From Clostridiales bacterium (GTDB lineage Bacteria > Bacillota > Clostridia > Lachnospirales > Lachnospiraceae), in the NCBI GenBank assembly GCA_019423795.1, contig JAHZAT010000002.1, positions 1 to 19,946 of the forward strand: a stretch of DNA of 19,946 bases, written 5' to 3'. A program made the position numbers and the translations under genes. Each line of letters starts with the position of its first letter. Within the stretch, counting starts at the first letter, position 1. The notes under the pieces were generated by a model. That model searched no databases, was not told the origin of the DNA, and was given only the letters and a program-made list of their open reading frames with translations. Shown piece after piece: positions 1-7,440 of the stretch.

Positions 1-23
1 AAGCCCTATATTTCAAGGTTTTT

Positions 24-40
24 CCCGCATAGTCGGCGGG
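24..40. other. Small hairpin in the sequence abutting truncated tnpA
   Basis: The five-base arms CCCGC (24-28) and GCGGG (36-40) can pair around a seven-base loop. The first 44 or so bases do not translate into TnpA sequence in any frame, so they appear to be foreign sequence joined to the truncated transposase gene. I could not identify their origin, and the hairpin may be incidental. Confidence 0.25.
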
Positions 41-44
41 GTAT

Positions 45-386
45 GTGAGTGTTTTTATAGAAATAATCGAAGCAGAATGTTGCAGTGATCACATCCATAT
101 GTTGGTAAGGATTCCCCCAAAATATTCTGTATCAGAAATAGTGGGATACTTAAAAGGGAAAAGTTCGCTAATGACATTTGAAAAGCATGCGAATTTAAAG
201 TACAAGTATGGAAATAGACATTTCTGGTGTCGTGGATATTATATAGATACAGTAGGAAAGAACACAGCTGCGATCAAAGCGTATATTCAGAATCAGTTGA
301 AAGAAGATTTAGAATACGATCAAATGTCATTAGTAGAGTATATCGACCCGTTTACGGGTGAGCCGGTGAAGAAAAACAAGAAATAA
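45..386 (+). pseudogene. tnpA: IS200/IS605-family transposase TnpA, 5'-truncated
   Basis: This is the C-terminal two-thirds of a Y1 HUH single-strand transposase, which excises and inserts IS200/IS605 elements by cutting at hairpin-marked ends. The HUH metal-binding pair is intact (DHIHM, His16 and His18 of the open frame). The family stretch with GYLKGKS and YGNRHFW is present, and the catalytic tyrosine is the Tyr80 of IKAYIQNQ. Full-length members are about 150 residues, so about 45 N-terminal residues are missing. The open frame begins at a GTG without a ribosome binding site, and an in-frame TAG lies at 30-32. Upstream sequence gives no TnpA match in any frame, so this is truncation by a junction near position 45-55 and not a simple frameshift. 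Probably non-functional, although the core of the catalytic domain is preserved. Confidence 0.85.
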
Positions 387-426
387 ACCACTTGGAGTGG
401 TAGTAGGAAATCAAAGCAAACCAGCA

Positions 427-442
427 AGCCCCTTTTGGGGCT
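427..442. repeat. IS right-end hairpin 1
   Basis: The arms AGCCCC (427-432) and GGGGCT (437-442) form a perfect six-base-pair stem around a TTTT loop. This is the typical size and shape of the subterminal hairpin recognised by TnpA in IS200/IS605 elements. A smaller stem-loop with arms CCACT and AGTGG lies just after the tnpA stop codon. Confidence 0.6.
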
Positions 443-469
443 GCGCCGGAGTAAGAGAGCACTGAATAA

Positions 470-483
470 GCCCATTTAGGGGC
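470..483. repeat. IS right-end hairpin 2
   Basis: The arms GCCC (470-473) and GGGC (480-483) can pair around a six-base loop, about 40 bases beyond the first hairpin. Its sequence resembles hairpin 1, suggesting two related structures at the element's right end. The assignment rests on position and shape only. Confidence 0.4.
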
Positions 484-510
484 AGCTGTGAATGTGGTGC
501 AGTTGGCAGG

Positions 511-777
511 CTATTAATTTCTAAAGAACAATATTATAAAGTTTTATTGATACATATTGAAAATTATCGTGCGTTTCTTAAAGGAGAAGATGAAGTGGTA
601 AATTCAAAAGATTTGTATCAAACATTAAATACGAGATATGTATATTTACCGTATTTACAGGAACTTGTCAAACAAGAAAATTTGCAACATTCATTTTCTT
701 GTTTTGAACTTCAGAAAGAAATTCAACGCAAAATCAATCAAAATAGAAGCATAGGTATATGCAAAAGAATTATATGA
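511..777 (+). pseudogene. Unidentified gene remnant beyond the IS right end
   Basis: A reading frame is open from within the IS end and runs to a TGA at 775-777. The only possible start inside the non-IS part is a TTG at 547 with no clear ribosome binding site, so it is better read as the 3' part of an interrupted gene. The peptide begins about ISKEQYYKVLLIHIENYRAF and is rich in Lys, Glu and Tyr. I recognise no domain. The last stretch (after about 730) overlaps, in another frame, with the GNAT tail that follows, so this remnant probably ends there by frameshift or fusion. It could alternatively be a poorly expressed small protein of about 76 residues. Confidence 0.35.
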
Positions 778-856
778 GAAAGTAGGATTTGTACAGAAAT
801 CCGAATCATTTCTAGAAGATGGAATACCACATGTATTAATGCAATATACAGAATAA
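755..856 (+). pseudogene. GNAT acetyltransferase, C-terminal remnant
   Basis: The frame reads VYAKELYEKVGFVQKSESF and then LEDGIPHVLMQYTE before a TAA. This is the classic C-terminal signature of GCN5-related N-acetyltransferases (A..LYEK.GF, then a closing beta strand). An in-frame TAG lies directly upstream at 752-754, preceded by KIEA, which fits the usual N.EA..LYEK context, so the homology seems to cross the stop. Only about 35 to 40 of about 150 residues survive. The gene is a broken relic inside the mobile patch. Confidence 0.6.
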
Positions 857-873
857 AGAAAAACGTTACAAAA

Positions 874-1908
874 CTAAAGGTTCACTTCACAATACATCTC
901 AATATATTCCTCAAATCGAGGCAGCGCTAAAGTCAGTTCTCCACGAACAGAACCATTCACAACACCACGTTCCATCAATCGCTTTCGATAGGTATTCAAT
1001 AACTGTGGAGATATCGATAATTTCTCACGAATTTCCCCAGTTTTATAAACTCCCGTAGAAATTACATAAACAATCTTCCGGTCAAGTTCAGAAAGTTCAC
1101 TCCATATCTTCTCATAAGCATAAATGATCAATTCCTCGTCAAACTTAGGAAGCAGTTTTTCAAGATCATCATTTGTCTCCCACTTCAAGTAACCAAGAAT
1201 CTGAAAAGCAAAAGGATACCCCTTTGTAAGTTTTGCCATCTCAACAGCCTCACTTGGAGAAATGTCAAATACAGAACGATAACTTGTAGTAATTGCAGGA
1301 ATGCTAAGTGGTTCCAGAAAAATTTTTGGAGCACGATATAAAAATGTCAGACTCTTCTCGTTTTGAAGATTGCTGATATTATCAAACAAACCAGCCATTA
1401 CAAGATACACAGGGTAATTCTGTGTAATATAAATCTGAAAATTACTAGCAAATACTTTGACATAAGAATTATTTATAATCTCATCAATGATAAAAAGAAC
1501 TTTCTTTCCTTTATTTTTTAACTTCTCAAGAATATTACGAAGCATAGCTTCTTTTTCCAAAGAATCATTTGTTTTGTTTACTGACAACTCAGCAATTCCG
1601 AGATTTAGATTTAATCCAAGATCCAGATCATGAAATTGTGAAACGCGGGTAAGTTCGGAAACTGCACCAGCGATCAAATCTGTATCAGCACTCAATCTTA
1701 AAACAATCCATTGATCATTTGAAGAATAATGATCAGCAATTTCAGCAAGAGAAACCGTCTTTCCAGACCCCCTGACACCAGCAACCATATAAACTTTATT
1801 TGAAGGATTTTTCATATCAAATGTATGAATGATCTTTCCAATTTGGTTAGTGCGCGAAATGAATTCCGTAGGTTTTTGACCAAATGTTAAAGTAAAAGGA
1901 TTTTCCAT
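874..1908 (-). CDS. AAA+ ATPase with C-terminal winged-helix-like region
   Basis: This encodes a 344-residue cytoplasmic P-loop ATPase of the archaeal-ATPase/STAND-like type (PF01637-like). Walker A is GVRGSGKT (residues 44-51), Walker B is VLFIIDE (137-143), and QNYPVYLVMAGL follows as a likely sensor strand. The C-terminal 70 or so residues (from about 272, SELDRKIVYVIST) look like a winged helix-turn-helix. Proteins of this build are often annotated only as ATP-binding protein; their targets are mostly unknown. The start is supported by GGAGGTG (1917-1923 on the complementary strand). The gene stands alone, between the mobile patch and an unusual AT-only repeat array that it may bind. ATP hydrolysis is a confident inference from the motifs; a regulatory or defence role is speculation. 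Confidence 0.8.
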   Translation of the reverse strand: MENPFTLTFGQKPTEFISRTNQIGKIIHTFDMKNPSNKVYMVAGVRGSGKTVSLAEIADHYSSNDQWIVLRLSADTDLIAGAVSELTRVSQFHDLDLGLNLNLGIAELSVNKTNDSLEKEAMLRNILEKLKNKGKKVLFIIDEIINNSYVKVFASNFQIYITQNYPVYLVMAGLFDNISNLQNEKSLTFLYRAPKIFLEPLSIPAITTSYRSVFDISPSEAVEMAKLTKGYPFAFQILGYLKWETNDDLEKLLPKFDEELIIYAYEKIWSELSELDRKIVYVISTGVYKTGEIREKLSISPQLLNTYRKRLMERGVVNGSVRGELTLALPRFEEYIEMYCEVNL

Positions 1909-1926
1909 TTTCTATTCACCTCCATA

Positions 1927-2013
1927 TTTATTTATGTTTATTTATATTTATTATATGAATATATGTTTATTTATATTTATTTATGTTTATTATAATAAAT
2001 AAATATAAATAAA
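1927..2013. repeat. AT-only iterated repeat array with inverted copy
   Basis: The intergenic region holds overlapping copies of TTTATTTATATTTATT at 1937-1952 and 1966-1981, and an inverted copy at 1998-2013. Variants with one A-to-G change (TTTATTTATGTTTATT) lie at 1927-1942 and 1976-1991. The two A-type copies sit inside exact 20-bp direct repeats (1933-1952 and 1962-1981) spaced 29 bp apart. A perfect 19-bp inverted repeat pairs 1966-1984 with 1995-2013. A perfect 14-bp palindrome (1986-1999) lies between those arms and contains TATAAT on both strands. The array sits directly upstream of the AAA+ ATPase gene and about 85 bp upstream of the reductase gene. It looks like a multi-site operator or iteron set, but low-complexity slippage could also build it. 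Confidence 0.7.
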
Positions 2014-2017
2014 ACAA
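1989..2017 (-). promoter_or_regulatory. Candidate promoter of the AAA+ ATPase gene
   Basis: On the complementary strand TTGTTT (2012-2017) and TATAAT (1989-1994) are separated by 17 bp, which matches sigma-A spacing. The -10 box is perfect; the -35 matches three of six bases. It lies inside the iterated array, so a protein bound to the repeats would cover it. A second TATAAT at 1950-1955 has no good -35, and AT-rich DNA produces such boxes by chance. Confidence 0.4.
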
Positions 2018-2098
2018 GAATATACCCAAAAGACACTCCAAAAATGTTAAAATAAGAATAACAATCAAAAAACGACGATCAGGAGGAACCAAAAAACA

Positions 2099-3058
2099 AT
2101 GAACATCAAAAAAGTAGCAGTTCTTGGAGCAGGTGCCGTAGGTTCTTACATTATCTGGGGACTGTCAAATAATAAAAATATTACACTGGGAGTTGTAGCA
2201 GATGGTGAGAGAAATGAACGCCTCAAAAACCAAGGATTGATGATTAACGGAACAAAATACACACCGCAAGTGTGGACTCCAGAAGAAGCACACAATGTGG
2301 ATCTTCTGATCGTATCTTTAAAATACGGAAGTCTGAGAGGGGCATTAAAGGATATTCAGACGATCGTAGGAGAAAACACAACGGTCATGAGTCTGATGAA
2401 TGGAGTTGACAGTGAAGAGATCATAGCGGAGAAAATTGATAAATCACATATTTTATACTCCTTTATCAAGGTGGCATCACAGAAGAAAGAAGATGGATAT
2501 CATTTTGATCCAGAAACAACGGTCGGGATTTATTTTGGAGAACTACAACAACCATACGAAAGCGAACGAGTAAAAGCAGTAAATGATATTTTTGAAAATA
2601 CAGGTCTTCACTGGATTATCACAGATGATATTCAAGCAGAAATCTGGGGCAAATTCAAATTAAATGTCTGCAATAATCTGCCACAGGCAATCTTGGGAGT
2701 TGGAGTTGGATGCTATGAAGATAGTGAACATATGGCAGCGATCCGAGAAGGATTAAGAGCAGAGGTTGAAGCAGTTGCTAAAGCGAAAGGAATCGACTTA
2801 AGCACGATCAATGCAAAGTCTGGACGGGGGAGTGCGGTCAAAGCATCTGCAAGATACTCGACATTACAGGATATTGATTCTGGTCGCCACACAGAGATTG
2901 ATATGTTCTCTGGTGTGATGATGAGAATGGGGAAAGAATTGGGGATTCCAACCCCATATAATGAATATACATATCATATGATCAAAGCATTAGAAGAAAA
3001 GAATGATGGAGTATTCGAATATCAAGGGGAGAATGATAGAGTGTCTTGGTCTAAATAA
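2099..3058 (+). CDS. Ketopantoate reductase family protein (PanE/ApbA-like)
   Basis: This is a 319-residue NAD(P)-dependent reductase. Family members reduce 2-dehydropantoate to pantoate for coenzyme A synthesis. The N-terminal Rossmann fold has GAGAVG (residues 10-15). The C-terminal helical domain (PF08546) carries the catalytic signature WGKFKLNVCNN, with Lys185, Asn189 and Asn193 at the K-x3-N-x3-N spacing of E. coli PanE. The start follows AGGAGG (2081-2086), with a rather long spacing of 12 bases. No other pantothenate gene is nearby, and this family contains paralogs acting on other 2-oxo acids, so I do not assign panE firmly. No clear terminator separates it from the next gene. Confidence 0.85.
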   Translation: MNIKKVAVLGAGAVGSYIIWGLSNNKNITLGVVADGERNERLKNQGLMINGTKYTPQVWTPEEAHNVDLLIVSLKYGSLRGALKDIQTIVGENTTVMSLMNGVDSEEIIAEKIDKSHILYSFIKVASQKKEDGYHFDPETTVGIYFGELQQPYESERVKAVNDIFENTGLHWIITDDIQAEIWGKFKLNVCNNLPQAILGVGVGCYEDSEHMAAIREGLRAEVEAVAKAKGIDLSTINAKSGRGSAVKASARYSTLQDIDSGRHTEIDMFSGVMMRMGKELGIPTPYNEYTYHMIKALEEKNDGVFEYQGENDRVSWSK

Positions 3059-3211
3059 TAATGTAAAATAAGGGAAAATGCATGTATAACAAAAAGAAAA
3101 AAATAAAACATAAGACGTTGAAGACTTTCTGTTTGCTGATAGGTATGATCGTGACGGCAGAAAACAAAATAATGACACAAAATTTACTGAAAAAATTAGC
3201 ACTACTAAAAA

Positions 3212-3240
3212 TAGACGTTAAAAAATTTCATTGCTATAAT
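3212..3240 (+). promoter_or_regulatory. Candidate sigma-A promoter for the EIIA gene
   Basis: TAGACG (3212-3217; four of six bases match TTGACA) is followed after 17 bp by a perfect TATAAT (3235-3240). Transcription would start near 3247, giving a leader of about 46 bases before the EIIA start codon. Confidence 0.55.
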
Positions 3241-3292
3241 AGAGATAGAAAAAAATAATGGAATAAAAATTGGATTTAGAAGGGAGACAATT

Positions 3293-3808
3293 ATGGGATT
3301 CTTTTTCAAGAATAAGAAAAAAAATAAAGAGGAAGAAACAGTAACACCAGTTGTAGAAACAACACCAGAAGTACCAGCGAAAGAAGGTATGATTTTGGTA
3401 AGGGAAGGAATTAAACTGGGACTTCCAACGGTAAGCATGGAAGAAGCGATCGTGGCAGCAGGGGAACTTTTAAGAGATCTTGGATATGTAGATGATGATT
3501 ATATTCCAGCAATGATCCGAAGAAATGAAGAAGCATCTGTATACATGGGATTAGGACTTGCAATTCCACACGGAACAGAAGATGCAAAAAGAGACGTAAA
3601 AAGAAGCGGAATTATTGTGATGCAGTATCCAGACGGAGTCGAATTTAATGGCGGAACAGCACAGCTTGTCATTGGAATTGCTGGAGTTGGAGATGAACAT
3701 TTAGAGATTCTTGGACAGATCACAGAAGCAGTGACAGAAGAAGAAATTCTGGAAGAATTAAAGAAGACGACGGACGTTGATTATGTTCTTAATACATTCA
3801 CGAATTAG
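3293..3808 (+). CDS. Orphan PTS EIIA protein, mannitol/fructose type
   Basis: This is a 171-residue phosphotransferase-system EIIA protein (PF00359). It would receive phosphate from HPr on the His of AIPHGT (His93) and pass it to an EIIB. The EIIA domain spans about residues 33-170 and includes YIPAMIRRNEEASVYMGLG and a mannitol-type EHLEILGQI segment. An unusual N-terminal extension precedes it: MGFFFKNKKKNKEEE, a hydrophobic-basic patch, then a Thr/Pro/Glu linker to about residue 32. The start has AGGGAG (3281-3286). No EIIB, EIIC or sugar-phosphate dehydrogenase gene is in the window, so it is an orphan. It may serve a distant mannitol system (MtlF-like) or act as a phosphorylation-dependent regulator. 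An internal Met33 could give a protein without the extension. Confidence 0.85.
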   Translation: MGFFFKNKKKNKEEETVTPVVETTPEVPAKEGMILVREGIKLGLPTVSMEEAIVAAGELLRDLGYVDDDYIPAMIRRNEEASVYMGLGLAIPHGTEDAKRDVKRSGIIVMQYPDGVEFNGGTAQLVIGIAGVGDEHLEILGQITEAVTEEEILEELKKTTDVDYVLNTFTN

Positions 3809-3868
3809 TTTCTTTCGTAACGTCAGGAAGTGGAAAAACTGTGTTAATTGGATAGAAAATAAAAAGAA

Positions 3869-3923
3869 AAAAATGTCAGGTACATCTAAGTTTTCGAGAA
3901 ACTTAGATGTACCTGACATTTTT
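3869..3923. terminator. Bidirectional intrinsic terminator
   Basis: The arms 3869-3893 and 3899-3923 are perfectly complementary over 25 bp around the five-base loop TCGAG. The stem ends in an A-run on the left and a T-run on the right, so it can terminate transcription in both directions. It lies exactly between the convergent EIIA gene and the CmpB-family gene. The arm length is well above the usual 8 to 12 bp. Confidence 0.9.
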
Positions 3924-3938
3924 ACAGTTAAAAATTTA

Positions 3939-4823
3939 TCATGACTTTTTCAATTCATCTCTTTTTTTCTTCAGGATGCGTCGTAACTGTCCAAATTCTT
4001 TTATATGTTCACGAGGCATCATCTTAGGGAATGCACGTAAAATACGGCGTGATGTAAATGTAGGAAGTTTTGCCATCTTTTCGTATTTGCTACGAAGTTC
4101 CTCAGCTCGCTGTTTTAAAGAATCCATACGAGCTTTGAGTTCATCTGCATTTTCCTGTTTGGCTTCATCAACTTTCTCTCGAATAACATCTGCACGAGCT
4201 TTTAATCGGTCTTGAGCCTCCAGACCATCCATCATACTATCGTAGATATTTTCACCAATCTGATCAGAAATATTACGCAGTTCTTTTGCAATATCCTCCA
4301 TAAGGGCAAGACGTTTGTTGAATTTTAAAATACCCTGAACCGTGATGCAAATATCAACTATAAGAGCAATGCTTAATAAAACAAGCAGAAATTTTCCAAG
4401 CCATATCGGGAGAAAAGAAACTAGTTTATCCGTAAAAGGATAGATAAGTTTCACGATCAATACACAAGCGACGCCCCAGATCGCAGAAAATAAAGGACAT
4501 ACATAGCCGCCGATATTCAATGGCATTTCAGAATAATCCCACCATCTGTGATGAAACATCTTTTCAAGAAGAAAACCCGTTAGCCATTCAAGAAAAGTAA
4601 CGAGAATGGTGGAGGTAATATAAAGCAAGATCAAGTTTCCGACGTAAGGCTGAAGAGAAGCAACGACAACCGTCACTCCAATTCCATAAATCGGACAGAT
4701 CGGACCATTTAGAAATCCACGGTTTACAAAGGAATGTTGTTTAAAAGCTGCAAAAGCGACTTCAGAACACCAACCAAGAAACCCATATATAAAAAAGCTA
4801 AATAAGATATCGTAATAAGTCAT
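3939..4823 (-). CDS. CmpB-family putative ABC transporter permease with coiled-coil tail
   Basis: This 294-residue membrane protein belongs to the PF06541 family, usually labelled putative ABC transporter permease (CmpB). Direct functional evidence for that label is thin. Hydrophobic segments lie at about residues 5-20, 42-58, 63-85, 108-130 and 139-165, with the conserved GFLGWCSE near the N terminus and RGFLNGPICPIYG after it. The C-terminal part from about 170 to 255 is highly charged with Leu/Ala heptads and should be a cytoplasmic coiled coil, ending in a basic tail. The gene is the second of an operon with mutS2, 24 bases after its stop, with AAGGAGA (4828-4834 complement) as ribosome binding site. 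No ATPase or substrate-binding gene accompanies it, so transport is doubtful. Confidence 0.8.
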   Translation of the reverse strand: MTYYDILFSFFIYGFLGWCSEVAFAAFKQHSFVNRGFLNGPICPIYGIGVTVVVASLQPYVGNLILLYITSTILVTFLEWLTGFLLEKMFHHRWWDYSEMPLNIGGYVCPLFSAIWGVACVLIVKLIYPFTDKLVSFLPIWLGKFLLVLLSIALIVDICITVQGILKFNKRLALMEDIAKELRNISDQIGENIYDSMMDGLEAQDRLKARADVIREKVDEAKQENADELKARMDSLKQRAEELRSKYEKMAKLPTFTSRRILRAFPKMMPREHIKEFGQLRRILKKKRDELKKS

Positions 4824-4847
4824 AAAATCTCCTTCTTTATATCTTTT

Positions 4848-7250
4848 TTACAGTATAACAACAGTTACACCAAGATCTCCTTCACCATATTCACCATCAC
4901 GGTAACCGGAGATACGTTTTTGTTTCTTCAACTGTTTAAAGTAATTATGAAGCCCTTTACGTAAAGCACCAGTTCCTTTTCCATGGACAACAGTGATCTG
5001 TGCTAAGTTGGCAAGGCACGCATCATCGATGTACTTATCAAGCTGTGCGATCGCTTCATCAACCGTCATACCCATAACATTGATCTCAGGTCGGATGGAA
5101 GCGGATTTGTTGATCGCAGTACGTCCTCGGTTACGACTTTCATTTCTTTGATTTTCACGTTTTACATCTTTGGCCGTTTTTGTGATCTCAAGGTCTTTGA
5201 TGTTAACAAGAGAACGCATCATACCCATCTGAACATACAGATCACCTTTGGCATTTGGGAGCGTGGAAACAGTTCCGGCAAGGGAAAGACTTGTTACATA
5301 AACTTCATCACCAACATGGAAATCATTCGCCTCATGACGTTTCTTGTTCTTTTTCTTGGATTTGTAAGCCATTTGACCTTCTAATTTTGTCATGCGGCCG
5401 CGAAGATCACTTCGCATATGTTCCATCTTCTTATTTGCATCTGGATTCTTGTTTTGTTTCTTTAATTTGTTATATTCACGGATCGTAGAATCTGCGATCT
5501 CTTTCGCCTCAGAGATGATATTGTGAGCCTCTTCACGAGCGTCGCGAAGCATTTTATCACGTTTTTCTTTTATATTATCCTGACGAGATTTCAAACTCCT
5601 ACGGAGAGTTTCAATTTCCTTACGGTATTCAAGAATCTCTTCCTGTTCTTTTTCGATTGTCTGTTTACTCTTTTCAAGGTCAGCTAAGATCGTTTCAAAA
5701 TCTTTGACAGATTCATCAATCTGATCTGCAGCACCCTCAATGATATGTTCATCTAATCCTAATTTGCGGGAAATTGCAAACGCATTACTTTTTCCAGGGA
5801 TACCGATCATCAGACGGTATGTTGGAGAAAGCGTTTCCACATCAAATTCGCAGGAAGCATTTTCGATATCATCGGTGGAAAGTGCGAACATTTTAAGTTC
5901 ACTGTAATGGGTTGTCGCCATTGTTTTAATTCCACGTCCGTGCAGATCACTTAAAATAGAGATCGCAAGTGCGGCACCTTCGATTGGATCAGTACCACCA
6001 CATAATTCATCGAGTAATACTAAAGAATCTCGATGAGCTTGCTGAACGATCGATACAATATTTGTCATATGAGAAGAGAAGGTACTTAAGTTTTGCTCAA
6101 TACTCTGCTCATCGCCGATATCTGCAAAAATTTCACGAAAAATTCCAAGAGAAGATCCTTGGAATGCAGGAATATGAAGGCCTGCCTGTCCCATCAAAGA
6201 TAATAATCCAACGGTTTTTAAAGATACAGTTTTACCACCTGTATTTGGCCCGGTCACGATCAGCATGGAGAAATCTTTGCCGAGAGATACGTTGATCGGA
6301 ACGACTTTTTTGCGGTCTAGTAAAGGATGACATCCCTGTTTGATATTGATAATTCCATCTTCACGGAAAATAGGTTTGGATGCATCAATATCCTTCGCAT
6401 ATTTTGCCTTTGCAAAAATGAAGTCTAATAATACAAGGGTCTTCTGGTTATGTGCAAGATCATCAACACCATAAGAAGCCTGTTCACTTAATATAGAAAG
6501 AATATGCTCAATCTCAGACTGTTCTTTTCCTTCCAATTCTTTTAATTCATTATTTAATGTTACAACAGACATTGGTTCAATAAACAGCGTATTTCCAGAA
6601 GCAGACTGATCATGGATCATACCTTGGAATGAACTTCTGTACTCTTGCTTGACTGGTATGCAGTAACGCCCATTTCGCATTGTAACGATCGCATCCTGTA
6701 ATTTATCCTGATTGGATGCAGAGCTTACCAGCGTAGTTAACTGTGTATGAATCTTCTGGTTTGTCTGTTTCATTGCACGACGGATATGTTTTAAAGTAGA
6801 AGAGGCATCATCACTGATCTCTTCTTCAGAAATAATACAGCGGCGGATCTCGTGCAGAAGATCATCTAAAGGAACAAGGCTTTCAAAAAGCTCGTCGAGA
6901 GAATCTGCTTCAAGATCGTCTTCCATGCGGACTCCGTAAGAAACGGCATTCTTTACAGATTCCAGAACACGAGCGATATCAAGAAGTTCCCCAGTTCCAA
7001 GTGTACCTCTCATCTTCAAACGGGCAAGAGAAGGGGAAAGATCACTTACTCCAAAAAAAGACACATTTCCACGTTTATAGATACGTGTCAATGCATCCTG
7101 TGTCTGATCCTGAGCGTTTAAGATATCAGCTTCTTCAGTCATTGGTTTTAAATTGGCACACATCAACTTACCTAGTTCGGTTGTTGCGTATCCTGTTAAA
7201 ATATTTATAATCTTATCAAATTCAAGTGTTTGTAATACTTTCTGATTCAT
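4848..7250 (-). CDS. mutS2: MutS2 (ribosome rescue ATPase / Smr-domain protein)
   Basis: This 800-residue protein has the full MutS2 layout: N-terminal lever and core domains, ABC-type ATPase with Walker A GPNTGGKT (334-341), signature and Walker B region DSLVLLDELCGGTDP, ATTHYSELK as the H-loop, then a long coiled coil (about 510-640), a KOW-like segment and a C-terminal Smr domain (about 725-800). In Bacillus subtilis MutS2 (RqcU) splits collided ribosomes; in other species suppression of recombination has been reported. The Smr HGKGTGALR motif is intact, but the LDxR motif expected at the start of that domain reads INVMGMTVDEA. The gene is divergent from ppk1 and is followed by the CmpB-family gene. 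Confidence 0.95.
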   Translation of the reverse strand: MNQKVLQTLEFDKIINILTGYATTELGKLMCANLKPMTEEADILNAQDQTQDALTRIYKRGNVSFFGVSDLSPSLARLKMRGTLGTGELLDIARVLESVKNAVSYGVRMEDDLEADSLDELFESLVPLDDLLHEIRRCIISEEEISDDASSTLKHIRRAMKQTNQKIHTQLTTLVSSASNQDKLQDAIVTMRNGRYCIPVKQEYRSSFQGMIHDQSASGNTLFIEPMSVVTLNNELKELEGKEQSEIEHILSILSEQASYGVDDLAHNQKTLVLLDFIFAKAKYAKDIDASKPIFREDGIINIKQGCHPLLDRKKVVPINVSLGKDFSMLIVTGPNTGGKTVSLKTVGLLSLMGQAGLHIPAFQGSSLGIFREIFADIGDEQSIEQNLSTFSSHMTNIVSIVQQAHRDSLVLLDELCGGTDPIEGAALAISILSDLHGRGIKTMATTHYSELKMFALSTDDIENASCEFDVETLSPTYRLMIGIPGKSNAFAISRKLGLDEHIIEGAADQIDESVKDFETILADLEKSKQTIEKEQEEILEYRKEIETLRRSLKSRQDNIKEKRDKMLRDAREEAHNIISEAKEIADSTIREYNKLKKQNKNPDANKKMEHMRSDLRGRMTKLEGQMAYKSKKKNKKRHEANDFHVGDEVYVTSLSLAGTVSTLPNAKGDLYVQMGMMRSLVNIKDLEITKTAKDVKRENQRNESRNRGRTAINKSASIRPEINVMGMTVDEAIAQLDKYIDDACLANLAQITVVHGKGTGALRKGLHNYFKQLKKQKRISGYRDGEYGEGDLGVTVVIL

Positions 7251-7440
7251 GAAAAATTCCTCATTTACATTAAATTATTGCAACTCACTAAAGAGTTTAA
7301 CACAGATTGTTTGGACTGTAAACATAGGGAAAATGGCAATTCCAGACGTTAATTTACGAGAACTTAACATAAAAAGCAGTATGATTTTACATTTGACCAG
7401 TACAATAGAAATTACATCGTATAGAGATTTGGAGGAAAAG

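Larger units (their letters stand above)
45..510 (+). mobile_element. IS200/IS605-type element remnant with right end
   Basis: The truncated tnpA is followed by about 120 bases rich in short hairpins, as expected of the right end of an IS200/IS605 element, where TnpA recognises a folded single strand. No tnpB is present, so it would be an IS200-like, tnpA-only form. The left end is missing. The outer boundary is uncertain: sequence after about 510 translates as a different open frame, so I place the end there provisionally. Confidence 0.6.

Noticed and set aside
874..1908. The AAA+ ATPase as part of a multi-gene defence system.
   Set aside because: No partner nuclease, methyltransferase or effector gene adjoins it; one neighbour is a decayed IS and the other a metabolic gene.
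3082..3258. A 58-codon Lys-rich open frame with a possible AAGGGA ribosome binding site between the reductase and EIIA genes.
   Set aside because: It overlaps the well-formed TATAAT promoter of the EIIA gene, has AT-rich composition typical of intergenic DNA, and shows no recognisable family. A real small protein cannot be excluded.
3907..4215. Plus-strand open frame opposite the CmpB-family gene.
   Set aside because: It is the mirror of the coiled-coil coding region, overlaps the terminator arm and has no family sequence.
7249..7440. In-frame upstream extension of the polyphosphate kinase reading frame.
   Set aside because: It lacks a ribosome binding site, overlaps the mutS2 start and has no PPK sequence; ATG 7441 has GGAGG and fits the family length.
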